Of a stretch of 13,072 nucleotides of DNA, positions 5,417 to 13,072 are shown piece by piece. Origin of the DNA: an uncultured Eubacteriales bacterium (GTDB lineage: Bacteria; Bacillota; Clostridia; Oscillospirales; Acutalibacteraceae); contig CAKUZC010000018.1 in assembly GCA_934718145.1 (NCBI GenBank), positions 1 to 13,072 on the forward strand, given 5' to 3'. Under the pieces are notes generated by a model. That model was not told the origin of the DNA. It saw nothing but the letters and a program-made list of their open reading frames with translations, and made no database searches. Each line of letters opens with the position of its first letter. Positions within the stretch are counted from its first letter, which is position 1. A program made the translations under genes and the position numbers.

Positions 5417-6427
5417 TTACAATTTGATAAATTTAAACCCTGCAGCCCTTATTAACCGGTTAAAAACCGCATCTGATACTTCATTTTCATTTTCGAAATG
5501 AGCATAAACGATTTTTACATTTAATTTATCTGCATCTCTCAAGGCATTAAACAAATTTTTTGCTTGTTGTTCAGGACATTTTCTCTTTCCATAAGATATA
5601 TATGGAACTTTCAAAAACGGTATGTCTTCTTCAAAACAAATAGCTCCGACATTTTTTAATGCATTTAAATTTACGTATTCTGAATAATTTGGCGAAGAAC
5701 CGCTCAACAGTATAACTTCAGTTTCAGGTGAATAGTGCTTATACTTCATGCCCGGAGAAATAACCTGAGTATTTTTCGATGGAGATTCAAAAACAAATTT
5801 GCTCATTTTTACAGTCCCTATAACACTAGATAGCTCTTTTTGAGTTATCAATCCCGGCCTAAGTATTGTCGGTACTTCACTTATAAGCGATAAAACCGTG
5901 GATTCAACCCCAACAGTGCAATCTCCACCGTCAAGTAATGCATCAACCTTTCCAGAAAGATCATTTATTACGTGTTCAAACTTCGTCGGGCTTGGTTTTC
6001 CGGAAATATTTGCTGAAGGAGCGACAAGAGGGGTTCTTGATTCTTCTATTATTTTACGGGCAATTTCGTGAGAAGGGAATCTGACCGCAACAGAATTCAT
6101 CCCTCCTGTGACACAATTAGGTATGCTTTCATTCTTGGGAAGTATCATTGTAAGAGGTCCGGGCCAAAATTTATTTGCCAACTGCTGCGCCTTTTTAGGA
6201 AATTCCGACACCACTTTGTATATATCATTTAATTTTGATATATGAACTATAAGAGGATTATCTGACGGACGTCCTTTAGCTTTAAAAATATTTTTAACAG
6301 CTGTTTCATTAAAAACATTTGCCGCAAGGCCATAAACAGTTTCAGTGGGAATTGCAACAATTCCGCCATTTTTTAATATACTCGCTGCTTTATTCGTCTG
6401 AGTTTTGTCTAAGTATAAAGTATCCAC
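5417..6427 (-). CDS. ywlC: Sua5/YwlC-type L-threonylcarbamoyladenylate synthase, 336 aa
   Basis: It forms threonylcarbamoyl-AMP from Thr, bicarbonate and ATP, the first step of t6A37 modification of ANN-decoding tRNAs. The product goes to the TsaD/TsaB/TsaE complex. The YrdC domain spans about 10-195 with PTETVYGLA (27-35), the KGRPSDNPL nucleotide-binding segment (51-59) and APSANISGKPSPT (136-148). The conserved linker SPGMKYKHYSPE (224-235) leads into the C-terminal Sua5 domain, so this is the two-domain form, not the short TsaC. The start is GTG (6427-6425) after AAAGGA at seven bases. An overlapping ATG one base away is out of frame. It follows prfA by 33 bases, an arrangement reminiscent of the prfA-ywlC region of Bacillus, but prmC is absent between them. 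Confidence 0.94.
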   Translation of the reverse strand: MDTLYLDKTQTNKAASILKNGGIVAIPTETVYGLAANVFNETAVKNIFKAKGRPSDNPLIVHISKLNDIYKVVSEFPKKAQQLANKFWPGPLTMILPKNESIPNCVTGGMNSVAVRFPSHEIARKIIEESRTPLVAPSANISGKPSPTKFEHVINDLSGKVDALLDGGDCTVGVESTVLSLISEVPTILRPGLITQKELSSVIGTVKMSKFVFESPSKNTQVISPGMKYKHYSPETEVILLSGSSPNYSEYVNLNALKNVGAICFEEDIPFLKVPYISYGKRKCPEQQAKNLFNALRDADKLNVKIVYAHFENENEVSDAVFNRLIRAAGFKFIKL

Positions 6428-6460
6428 ATTAAGTTCCTTTCGGTAATATTAATTTCAAAA

Positions 6461-7531
6461 TTAAGAATTTCCCGAAAGCTTTGCAGCTCTATCCGCAGTT
6501 ATAAGTGCATCTATTATTTCATCGAGGTCTCCATTGAGAATATCTTCTAAACGGTAAAGTGTGAGACCTATTCTATGGTCAGTAACACGGCTTTGAGGAT
6601 AATTGTATGTCCTTATTCTTTCGGAGCGGTCTCCTGTTCCTACTTGCATGCGTCTTTCCTCTGCTACCGCCATGTCCTGTTCGGCACGTTTAGCTTCTAA
6701 AAGTCTAGATTTAAGAACTTTCATCGCTTTATCCTTGTTTTTATACTGACTTCTTTCATCCTGGCATTCAACTACAACTCCTGTCGGGATGTGAGTAATT
6801 CTTATTGCAGATTCCGTTTTATTAACGTGTTGCCCTCCTGCTCCACCTGCACGATAAGTATCGATTTGTAAATCTGCCGGATTTATGTCTATTTCAACAT
6901 CTTCAGCTTCCGGAAGAACAGCAACTGTAACAGTTGAGGTGTGCACCCTTCCCTGAGCTTCAGTATCGGGAACTCTTTGAACTCTATGAACTCCACTTTC
7001 AAATTTAAGACGTGAATATGCTCCTTCACCTGAAATCATAAAGCTTATTTCTTTAAATCCTCCCAGTTGAGTTTCATTAGAATTAAGTATCTCAGACTTC
7101 CACCTACGTTCTTGTGCATACATATTGTACATTCTAAAGAGTGCTCCCGCAAAGAGCGCTGCTTCTTCCCCTCCTGCTCCGCCTCTTATTTCTATTATTA
7201 CATTGCGTTCATCATTAGGGTCTTTTGGAAGCAACAGTATTTTTAATTCTTCTGAAATTTTTTCTATTTTTTCCTTTGCCGATTCAATTTCAATTTCTGC
7301 CATTTCTTTTAAATCTTTATCAGAACCGCTTTCGGATAAAATTTCTTTTGCTTCATTTAAATTATTTTCTTCTTTTTTATACTCTCTATACTTTTCAACT
7401 ATAGGCGTAAGGTTTTTGTACTCTTTCATTAGTGATTTGTACTCATTTTGATTTGATATTACCTCTGTATCGCAAAGGCTTTTGTTTATTTCTTCATATC
7501 TTTTTTCCGCAGATTCTAATCTACTGAACAT
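6461..7531 (-). CDS. prfA: Peptide chain release factor 1
   Basis: RF1 recognises UAA and UAG in the ribosomal A site and triggers peptide release. The codon-recognition tripeptide is PDT (188-190, in [14 protein letters not shown]), matching the PxT of RF1 rather than the SPF of RF2. The catalytic GGQ (232-234) lies in [17 protein letters not shown]. The N-terminal helical domain occupies about 1-105. The 356-residue length is normal. The start is the ATG at 7531, nine bases after AGAGG; the ATG at 7540 touches that RBS and is rejected. It is first in the leftward block, and its usual modifying enzyme PrmC is not encoded next to it. Confidence 0.97.
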   Translation of the reverse strand: MFSRLESAEKRYEEINKSLCDTEVISNQNEYKSLMKEYKNLTPIVEKYREYKKEENNLNEAKEILSESGSDKDLKEMAEIEIESAKEKIEKISEELKILLLPKDPNDERNVIIEIRGGAGGEEAALFAGALFRMYNMYAQERRWKSEILNSNETQLGGFKEISFMISGEGAYSRLKFESGVHRVQRVPDTEAQGRVHTSTVTVAVLPEAEDVEIDINPADLQIDTYRAGGAGGQHVNKTESAIRITHIPTGVVVECQDERSQYKNKDKAMKVLKSRLLEAKRAEQDMAVAEERRMQVGTGDRSERIRTYNYPQSRVTDHRIGLTLYRLEDILNGDLDEIIDALITADRAAKLSGNS

Positions 7532-7567
7532 ATAAAACATCCTCTCACTGCTTTTTACTGATTTATA

Positions 7568-7597
7568 ATTATACTACAAGACAATGTTGCATATCAA
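7568..7597 (-). promoter_or_regulatory. Promoter of the prfA block
   Basis: On the minus strand TTGATA (7597-7592) is followed after 18 bases by a perfect TATAAT (7573-7568), about 37 bases before the prfA ATG. No other promoter is evident for the four genes down to 3390, whose gaps are 13 to 35 bases, so they probably form one transcript. Confidence 0.6.
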
Positions 7598-7702
7598 ACT
7601 CAATAAGCTGTTTTGTATATATTATTGAAATTATTTTACAAATCTACTATCATTGTTTTAAATAATATTTCTTATTTACAATTTATGAAAGGAGAATATC
7701 TA

Positions 7703-8347
7703 ATGATGGATTATCAAATTTTAGTAAATAAAACTCACAAGTTGGACGAAGAATATTTGAAAAATACAATTATTCCTCAAATAGTTAAAGTCGAACCTCA
7801 TAAAAACAATGAAATTGTGTATCGCAGTTTCGGAATAGACGAAAAAGCAACTTTTCTAGAGAAGAAAACAGCAGATCAATTTGAAAAATTAAGAAAATTT
7901 GCACTGGAAAACAGTATAATACTCGGCATTACGAGTGGATATTTGTCCTTAAAACAACAAGAAACAAAGTATAATTACTTTGTAAGAAAAAATGGCTTGG
8001 AATTTGCCAAAAAGAGTGCCTGCCTTCCGGGATATTCGGAACATAATACCGGTCTTGCCTTAGACTGCGATATATTTAGAAATGGAAGATGGGCCGGAAT
8101 TGCTCTTGATGAAAACGGAAATATAAATAAGGAAACAGCTTGGCTTCATTCTGTTTTGTCGAAATTCGGATTTATATTGAGATATCCCAAAGGTAAAGAA
8201 GCAATAACAGAAATGAAGTTCGAACCTTGGCATATAAGATACGTAGGAGAAGAGCTAGCTGACTACATTTATTCTAACGGAATTACCCTTGAAGAGTATT
8301 ACGATTTAAAATCAAAAGAAAAACAAGATACCACTGAGGTGAAATAG
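7703..8347 (+). CDS. VanY-type M15B D,D-carboxypeptidase-like protein lacking a signal peptide, 214 aa
   Basis: M15B enzymes are zinc peptidases that trim the terminal D-Ala from peptidoglycan stem peptides. The active site is intact: SGYLSLKQQ (78-86, the SGYRS-type motif), PGYSEHNTGLALD with zinc ligands H114 and D121, and FEPWHIRYVG with catalytic E174 and third ligand H177. The start at 7703 follows AAAGGAG at eight bases. No signal peptide or anchor precedes the domain. An in-frame TTG at 7613 would add about 30 residues but has no RBS and gives no convincing membrane segment. It therefore looks cytoplasmic, like VanXY rather than VanY, and may act on precursors or recycled peptides. Its final codons carry the fmt RBS, so translation is probably coupled. 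Its own promoter is not clear. Confidence 0.88.
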   Translation: MMDYQILVNKTHKLDEEYLKNTIIPQIVKVEPHKNNEIVYRSFGIDEKATFLEKKTADQFEKLRKFALENSIILGITSGYLSLKQQETKYNYFVRKNGLEFAKKSACLPGYSEHNTGLALDCDIFRNGRWAGIALDENGNINKETAWLHSVLSKFGFILRYPKGKEAITEMKFEPWHIRYVGEELADYIYSNGITLEEYYDLKSKEKQDTTEVK

Positions 8348-8349
8348 TA

Positions 8350-9312
8350 TTGAGAATTATTTTTATGGGTACCCCAGAATTTGCAATACCTTCTCTGGAA
8401 AGCCTTATCAAAGAAAATTATGAAATATGTGCCGTCTTTACCAAACCCGATAAACCTCAAGGGAGAAAAAAGGTAATCACTCCCCCTCCAGTTAAAGTTT
8501 TTGCTCAAGAACACGGCCTTGAAGTTTTTCAACCTGAAAAATTAAAAATTCGTGAAACTGCAGAACTAATTGAAAATTTAAATCCGGACGCTATAGTAGT
8601 AGTTGCATATGGTAAGATTTTGCCGAAAAATATAATAGATGCCCCAAAATATGGATGTATAAACGTTCATGGTTCGCTTTTGCCTCAATATCGAGGAGCT
8701 GCTCCAATACAATGGAGTATAATAAACGGAGATAAAGTGACAGGTATTTCCACTATGTTTATGGATGAAGGATTAGATACAGGAGATATACTGCTCCAGA
8801 GTAAAGTATCAATAAACGATGATGAAACATCAGAAGATCTCAAAAAAAGGTTGTCTGTGATCGGTGCAGACTTGCTTATAAAGACACTTAAAGAATTGGA
8901 GGCAGGTACTCTCCAAAGAATAAAACAAGACGACGCAAAAGCCACTTTATCTCCCCCTCTGGACAAAATAAATGGAGACATAGACTGGGGAAAAACCGCT
9001 CAGGAAATTCACAATTTAGTAAGAGGTTCAAACCCTTGGCCTATAGCTCACACTCTTTTGAGAGGGAAAAATTTCAGAATATATAGGTCAAAAGTTTCAA
9101 CATATTATTCATCTTGCCCAGGTAAAATTATTTCTACTAATCCTCTTATCGTAGGATGCGGCGGAAACACTTCTTTGCAGTTATTGGAAGTTCAAATAGA
9201 AGGCAAAAGACGTATGGCAGCAGGAGATTTCTCAAGAGGATACAGGCTTTCAGCCAATACAGTACTCGGGAATATGCTACCAAGTATACAAAACAAATTC
9301 GAAGAGGTATAA
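8350..9312 (+). CDS. fmt: Methionyl-tRNA formyltransferase
   Basis: It transfers the formyl group from 10-formyl-tetrahydrofolate to Met-tRNAfMet for translation initiation. The N-terminal MRIIFMGTPEFAIPSL and the catalytic core INVHGSLLPQYRGAAPIQW (N105, H107) with EGLDTGD (D143) are diagnostic. The C-terminal tRNA-binding domain is complete, total 320 aa. The start is a TTG two bases after the preceding stop, with GAGGTG (8336-8341) eight bases ahead. The first ATG is only at codon 6, inside the first beta-strand, so TTG is required. Its usual partner def (peptide deformylase) is not adjacent. The fhs gene further on makes its formyl donor. Confidence 0.97.
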   Translation: MRIIFMGTPEFAIPSLESLIKENYEICAVFTKPDKPQGRKKVITPPPVKVFAQEHGLEVFQPEKLKIRETAELIENLNPDAIVVVAYGKILPKNIIDAPKYGCINVHGSLLPQYRGAAPIQWSIINGDKVTGISTMFMDEGLDTGDILLQSKVSINDDETSEDLKKRLSVIGADLLIKTLKELEAGTLQRIKQDDAKATLSPPLDKINGDIDWGKTAQEIHNLVRGSNPWPIAHTLLRGKNFRIYRSKVSTYYSSCPGKIISTNPLIVGCGGNTSLQLLEVQIEGKRRMAAGDFSRGYRLSANTVLGNMLPSIQNKFEEV

Positions 9313-9314
9313 AC

Positions 9315-10529
9315 TTGAAAGTTGTAATATTATCCGCCTCAACTGGCGGAGGACATATGAGTGCAGCTAATGCATTAAAAGATTATCTGAGATCAAAAGA
9401 TACCGATGCAATGGTTATAGATGCCATAGAATATATAAGCCCGCTTCTTAATAGAACAATTACTGAAATTTACGAATATATGGCTACAAAAAATCCATTA
9501 CTTTGGAAAATGATGTACAATTCTTCAAATAAAAAATCTTTTAATAGTATAATCGGCAAAACTAACAGCCTCATAAGCAATAAACTTATACCTCTTTTGG
9601 AATCATGTGACCCTGATGTAATAGTAACAACTCACCCTTTCACTACAGAAATGATTTCCAAATTAAAAAAGCACAAAAAGACAAGCATACCATTAGTATG
9701 TATAATGACCGATTATGCTCCTCACAGAACGTGGATAAGTCCGAATGTAGATGCTTATGTTGTTGCAAACGAAAATATGATAACACCCATGATTGAAATG
9801 GAAGTAGAACCCGATAAAATTTATCCCTTTGGGATACCGGTCGACGATGCGTTTTTCAATCGACAAAATAAAGAAGAACTTATGAATGAACTGAAATTAA
9901 AAAGCGGAATACCTACAATTTTAATAATGGCCGGAAGTTGCGGTTTTGCGAACATAGAAAAAATTTACAAAGAACTTCAATCCATAGAAAAAGATTTTCA
10001 AATAATAATTATTACCGGTAAAAATAAAAAACTTTATGAGAATATGCAAAAAGTTATAGACGGTAAAAAAACAGGTATAAAAAATAAAATTCTTGCAAAA
10101 ATTTCTGAAAAAGCACCTGAGCTAAAACGTATGAAGTTCATAAAACGATATCAAAACAAAACAGATACTTCTCGCTACCCTAAGAATACACAACTGATAT
10201 ATTTCACCAACGAAGTAGAAAAATATATGAGTGTATCGGATTTGATACTCACCAAACCCGGAGGGTTGACTGTAAGCGAAGCATTAGCTTGCAATTTACC
10301 TATGGCGCTTTACGATGCAATACCGGGACAAGAAGAAGAAAATGCCAATTTTTTAGTAAGTAACAACATGGCGGTAAAATTGAACTCTTGCGAAGGCATT
10401 GCCAACACGGTAAACGACCTTATTTCTAACCCTCAGAAATTACATGCAATGAAATATAATTGCACAAATTTTGATAAATCAGACTCTTTAAAAAATATCT
10501 TTAATTTAATAAAAAGTTTAATGAAGTAG
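9315..10529 (+). CDS. UgtP/MGDG-synthase-type glycosyltransferase, 404 aa
   Basis: It probably adds a sugar from a UDP-sugar to diacylglycerol to make membrane glycolipid (and anchor lipid in Gram-positives) at the inner face of the membrane. The N-terminal MGDG-synthase domain shows SASTGGGHMSAANAL (7-21), TTHPF (105-109) and TDYAPHRTW (132-140). The C-terminal GT28 domain shows AGSCG (206-210), TKPGGLTVSEAL (313-324) and IPGQEEENANF (336-346). About 45 basic residues (247-295) interrupt the usual join before FTNEVEKYMSVSD. The start is a TTG at 9315, seven bases after GAGG in the end of fmt; the frame reads open upstream to 9156, but that part lies inside fmt. Lipid substrate and sugar cannot be settled from sequence. 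Confidence 0.88.
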   Translation: MKVVILSASTGGGHMSAANALKDYLRSKDTDAMVIDAIEYISPLLNRTITEIYEYMATKNPLLWKMMYNSSNKKSFNSIIGKTNSLISNKLIPLLESCDPDVIVTTHPFTTEMISKLKKHKKTSIPLVCIMTDYAPHRTWISPNVDAYVVANENMITPMIEMEVEPDKIYPFGIPVDDAFFNRQNKEELMNELKLKSGIPTILIMAGSCGFANIEKIYKELQSIEKDFQIIIITGKNKKLYENMQKVIDGKKTGIKNKILAKISEKAPELKRMKFIKRYQNKTDTSRYPKNTQLIYFTNEVEKYMSVSDLILTKPGGLTVSEALACNLPMALYDAIPGQEEENANFLVSNNMAVKLNSCEGIANTVNDLISNPQKLHAMKYNCTNFDKSDSLKNIFNLIKSLMK

Positions 10530-10534
10530 TAAAT

Positions 10535-10568
10535 AAGTCCATTTGAACAGTAAAGTTTGAATGGATTT
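10535..10568 (+). terminator. Long hairpin after the glycosyltransferase gene (probable terminator)
   Basis: A 14-bp stem pairs 10535-10548 with 10555-10568 (three G-T wobbles, six-base loop AGTAAA), five bases after the stop. The T-run is only TTT and lies within the stem, so it may be a weak terminator or an mRNA 3'-end stabiliser. Confidence 0.55.
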
Positions 10569-10654
10569 AAAATTAGTAATTAAAAAATTATAATTCAACT
10601 AATAAACATAATTTAGGTATACACTGAAAATATATTTATTGGTCGCGCAAATGT

Positions 10655-10682
10655 TTCAACAAATTCAACAGTTTATTCAACA
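10655..10682. repeat. Three TTCAACA repeats upstream of fhs
   Basis: TTCAACA occurs at 10655, 10664 and 10676 in the 198-base fhs leader, about 45-70 bases before its ATG. No good -35/-10 pair is visible around it (CATAAT at 10681 is the nearest -10). Binding site or chance cannot be decided. I see no THF riboswitch in this leader. Confidence 0.3.
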
Positions 10683-10727
10683 TAATATTTACAAATGTGT
10701 TGTCAATAATTTTAAAAGGAGTTTATT

Positions 10728-12395
10728 ATGCTTACAGACATTGAAATTGCAAACAATACCCCGTTAAAACCTATAACTCAAATAGCTAAAAACATAGGGC
10801 TAAACCCCGATGAAATAGAGCTTTACGGAAATTATAAAGCAAAAATAAAAGACACAGTTTTTGAAAAGTTGAAAAATAAACCCGATGGAAAACTTATTCT
10901 CGTCACGGCAATCAATCCTACTCCTGCCGGGGAAGGTAAGACAACAGTTACCATAGGACTTAGTCAAGCAATGTATAAAATAGGAAAAGACGCTGTAACT
11001 GCACTCAGAGAACCTTCACTCGGACCGGTATTCGGAATTAAAGGCGGAGCAACAGGAGGAGGATACTCTCAAGCTTTGCCAATGGAGGATATTAATCTTC
11101 ATTTTACCGGAGATATGCATGCAATAACTTGCGCAAATAATCTTTTATGTGCAATTTTGGACAATCATATTCACCAAGGAAATGAACTTAAAATAGATCC
11201 TAGAAGAGTATTAGTAAAGCGATGCTTGGACATGAACGATCGAGCTCTGAGAAATACAGTTATAGGACTTGGAGGAAAAATTAATGGAATTCCTCGTGAG
11301 GATGGATTCATAATAACTGTCGCAACGGAAGTAATGGCGATATTGTGTCTATCAAAAGATTTGGAAGATTTAAAACAAAAACTCGGAAATATATTAGTAG
11401 CGTACTCATTTTCAGGTACACCGATATATGCTAAAGATTTGAATGTTCACGGCGCTATGGCAGCTCTTTTAAAAGACGCTTTAAATCCAAATTTAGTACA
11501 ATCTACCGAAGGAACACCGATAATAATACATGGCGGACCATTTGCAAATATCGCACATGGATGTAATTCGATAAGGGCAACAAAGTTAGCTTTAAAACTC
11601 GGTAATTACTGTATAACTGAAGCAGGTTTCGGAGCAGATTTGGGAGCAGAAAAATTTTTGGATATAAAATGTCCATTATCTGGAATTAAACCGTCATGTA
11701 TAGTTATTGTCGCAACTGTCCGCGCTTTGAAATATAACGGAGGAGAAAATAAAGAAAATTTCAAATCCGAAAATATACTCGCATTAAAACAAGGCATAGA
11801 GAATTTGGGAGTCCATATTGAAAACATGAAAAAGTACGGAGTGCCGGTGGTCGTTGCACTAAACAGATTTAAAGATGACACTCAAAAAGAAATAGAATAT
11901 ATTGAACATTATTGTGAAAATAGAAATTGCAAATTTTCTGTGTGTGAAATATTTGAAAAAGGAGGAAACGGCGGAATTGATTTAGCTTTGCAAGTTTGTA
12001 AATCTTGTGACGAAAAGTCTGATTTTTCACCGTTATATAAATTTGAAAGTAAAATTAAGGATAAAATTTTTAAAATAGCAAAAGAAATATACAGAGCAAA
12101 TGAAGTTAATTACTCCATTGAAGCGGAAAAATCTTTAAAAGAAATAGAGGAACTAGGAAAAAGCAATTTACCTGTATGCATAGCAAAAACGCAATATTCT
12201 CTTTCCGACGATGCATCTAAATTGGGGCATCCGAAAAATTTTAGCATGACGGTAAGAGATGTGGCTCTTTCAAATGGAGCGGGATTTATAGTAGTTTTAA
12301 TGGGAAATATATTGAAAATGCCCGGTTTACCAAAAGTTCCGGCAGCGAATAACATTGATGTAAGTAAAGATGGAAAATTCTCCGGAATATTCTAA
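10728..12395 (+). CDS. fhs: Formate-tetrahydrofolate ligase
   Basis: It joins formate to tetrahydrofolate with ATP, giving 10-formyl-THF for purine synthesis, Met-tRNA formylation (Fmt, nearby) and, in acetogens, the Wood-Ljungdahl methyl branch. The P-loop is TPAGEGKTT (65-73). The long conserved block [20 protein letters not shown] continues into [18 protein letters not shown]. The C-terminal part has [11 protein letters not shown] and VVALNRF, and ends [16 protein letters not shown]. At 555 residues it is full length. The start follows AGGAG (10717-10721) by six bases. It stands alone between two hairpins, so it is probably a single-gene transcript. Confidence 0.97.
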   Translation: MLTDIEIANNTPLKPITQIAKNIGLNPDEIELYGNYKAKIKDTVFEKLKNKPDGKLILVTAINPTPAGEGKTTVTIGLSQAMYKIGKDAVTALREPSLGPVFGIKGGATGGGYSQALPMEDINLHFTGDMHAITCANNLLCAILDNHIHQGNELKIDPRRVLVKRCLDMNDRALRNTVIGLGGKINGIPREDGFIITVATEVMAILCLSKDLEDLKQKLGNILVAYSFSGTPIYAKDLNVHGAMAALLKDALNPNLVQSTEGTPIIIHGGPFANIAHGCNSIRATKLALKLGNYCITEAGFGADLGAEKFLDIKCPLSGIKPSCIVIVATVRALKYNGGENKENFKSENILALKQGIENLGVHIENMKKYGVPVVVALNRFKDDTQKEIEYIEHYCENRNCKFSVCEIFEKGGNGGIDLALQVCKSCDEKSDFSPLYKFESKIKDKIFKIAKEIYRANEVNYSIEAEKSLKEIEELGKSNLPVCIAKTQYSLSDDASKLGHPKNFSMTVRDVALSNGAGFIVVLMGNILKMPGLPKVPAANNIDVSKDGKFSGIF

Positions 12396-12401
12396 ATTCA
12401 A

Positions 12402-12428
12402 TCCGCCATAAATTGGCGGAAATTTTTT
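12402..12428 (+). terminator. Terminator of fhs
   Basis: TCCGCCA (12402-12408) pairs with TGGCGGA (12414-12420) around a five-base loop, followed by six T (12423-12428), seven bases after the fhs stop. Confidence 0.92.
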
Positions 12429-12438
12429 ATATTTATAC

Positions 12439-12466
12439 TTGACATATAAAAATCAGGCTGTATAAT
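12439..12466 (+). promoter_or_regulatory. Perfect consensus promoter of the right-edge gene
   Basis: TTGACA (12439-12444), a 16-base spacer and TATAAT (12461-12466) match the sigma-A consensus at all twelve positions. ACTTGACA is shared with the three left-flank accessory promoters. The -10 lies in the AT-only palindrome TATAATTATA. Confidence 0.88.
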
Positions 12467-12510
12467 TATATTGTGAATAAATTATAAAAATATGTAAGGA
12501 GGAGTTTAGT

Positions 12511-13072
12511 ATGAGTCTTCTTCACAAAGAATTTCATACATCTGATTATAACTTTTATTGTCCTGATTTGAGTAAAAATATCAACTATGTTTTTGTTGAT
12601 AAAACAAAGACAGGTGGAAAAATGAAATTGGTATTTCTAAACACAAATGAAGTTTCCAGTTTAGAGTATCGAAAAAAATTGTGTGATTGTTTAGGAACGG
12701 GCCTAAATGATAATGAAATTAAAAATATAAAACATCCAGGTGGAAAGGATTTCGTTATAACTGGAAGCTCCGCAAAAATACGTTCAAAATTTATAAAATA
12801 TTTTGATGATGATTTTGACTTTCCAAAATTAGGGAAATTCAAACTAAGCAAGATAATTTCAAAGCCTACTAAACTAGATGAAGATGTAGTAAATAAAATT
12901 GATAAGGGTAATGAGAAACTTGTTTGTGGTGTAAAATTACTTCCAGAAAAATGGAAAGAAAGTTTTAACAGTGGTGAAACTAAGGCCCTACAATCTCAAG
13001 ATGTAGAATTTATGAAAATATATGATGAAAAAATTTCTTCAAAAATAACTCCCAGTAAAGAAGAGTCAGATA
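12511..13072 (+). CDS. Unknown accessory protein (3' end outside window)
   Basis: 187 codons are open from the ATG at 12511 to the right edge. A very strong AAGGAGG (12496-12502) lies eight bases before the start and a consensus promoter just upstream, so expression is probably high. The visible part begins MSLLHKEFHTSDYNFYCPD and is Lys- and Asp-rich, with no signal peptide or membrane segment. It contains short patches (KLVFLNTNEVSSLEYRKKL, GGKDFVITGSSAKIRSKF, CGVKLLPEKWKE) that look like a folded globular domain. I recognise no family or motif, and see no sequence similarity to the small left-flank proteins. It shares only promoter style and lysine-rich composition with the left-flank genes. 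The missing C-terminus may hold the informative domain. Confidence 0.75.
   Translation, partial: MSLLHKEFHTSDYNFYCPDLSKNINYVFVDKTKTGGKMKLVFLNTNEVSSLEYRKKLCDCLGTGLNDNEIKNIKHPGGKDFVITGSSAKIRSKFIKYFDDDFDFPKLGKFKLSKIISKPTKLDEDVVNKIDKGNEKLVCGVKLLPEKWKESFNSGETKALQSQDVEFMKIYDEKISSKITPSKEESD

Noticed and set aside
7613..7702. TTG start giving the M15 peptidase a hydrophobic leader
   Set aside because: No RBS precedes it, the added residues contain Lys and Asn within the hydrophobic stretch, and AAAGGAG at 7688-7694 clearly serves the ATG at 7703.
9156..9314. 53-codon upstream extension of the glycosyltransferase
   Set aside because: It reads out of frame through the end of fmt. The conserved N-terminal strand KVVILSASTGGGH begins exactly at the TTG at 9315, which has a GAGG seven bases upstream.
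10530..10727. THF or other riboswitch in the fhs leader
   Set aside because: No THF-riboswitch conserved core or plausible multi-stem arrangement is visible; only one hairpin close to the preceding stop and a short repeat set.
1..13072. CRISPR array, tRNA or rRNA genes, insertion sequence or transposase
   Set aside because: No regularly spaced repeats, tRNA-like cloverleafs, rRNA segments or transposase motifs were seen. The repeats found are promoter-linked and few.

Overview
The window is AT-rich DNA. The gene content points to a low-GC, probably clostridial, Firmicute: a full-length bacterial RF1, a Sua5-type tRNA t6A enzyme, an M18 aminopeptidase, a UgtP/MGDG-synthase-type glycosyltransferase, formate-tetrahydrofolate ligase, strong GGAGG-type ribosome binding sites and textbook TTGACA/TATAAT promoters. 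Genus and lifestyle cannot be read from the sequence. Assignment to Clostridia is inference from gene content and style.

The window has two kinds of territory. The centre (about 3390-12430) is housekeeping. A leftward block reads prfA, ywlC, a GH23 lytic transglycosylase and an M18 aminopeptidase. It starts from a recognisable promoter upstream of prfA and ends at a bidirectional hairpin at 3338-3370. A rightward block starts in the same divergent intergenic region: a VanY-type M15 peptidase, fmt and a diacylglycerol-type glycosyltransferase, packed two bases apart, followed by a separate fhs gene with its own terminator. The translation theme is clear (RF1, t6A synthesis, Met-tRNA formylation). 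Fhs makes the 10-formyl-tetrahydrofolate that Fmt consumes. The peptidase, transglycosylase and glycosyltransferase act on the cell envelope or its precursors. Several starts are non-AUG (ywlC GTG; fmt and glycosyltransferase TTG; possibly ATA for the transglycosylase).

Both flanks (1-3389 and 12429-13072) are accessory. They hold four genes, three with no recognisable family, and each has its own near-consensus or consensus promoter with the shared core ACTTGACA. The left edge carries a eukaryotic-type Ser/Thr protein kinase that runs off the window. It has six 20-residue helical repeats in front of the kinase domain and about 100 residues inserted between the catalytic loop and the DFG motif. 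Its Shine-Dalgarno is a run of seven G. Next to it, two small orphan genes face each other. They are driven by near-identical, inverted promoter blocks whose -35/-10 spacers are (TA)n repeats, and a different palindrome sits at each start site. This pair, its inverted promoter duplication and the adjacent kinase are the best candidate for an undescribed, switchable system. That they work together is inference from position only.
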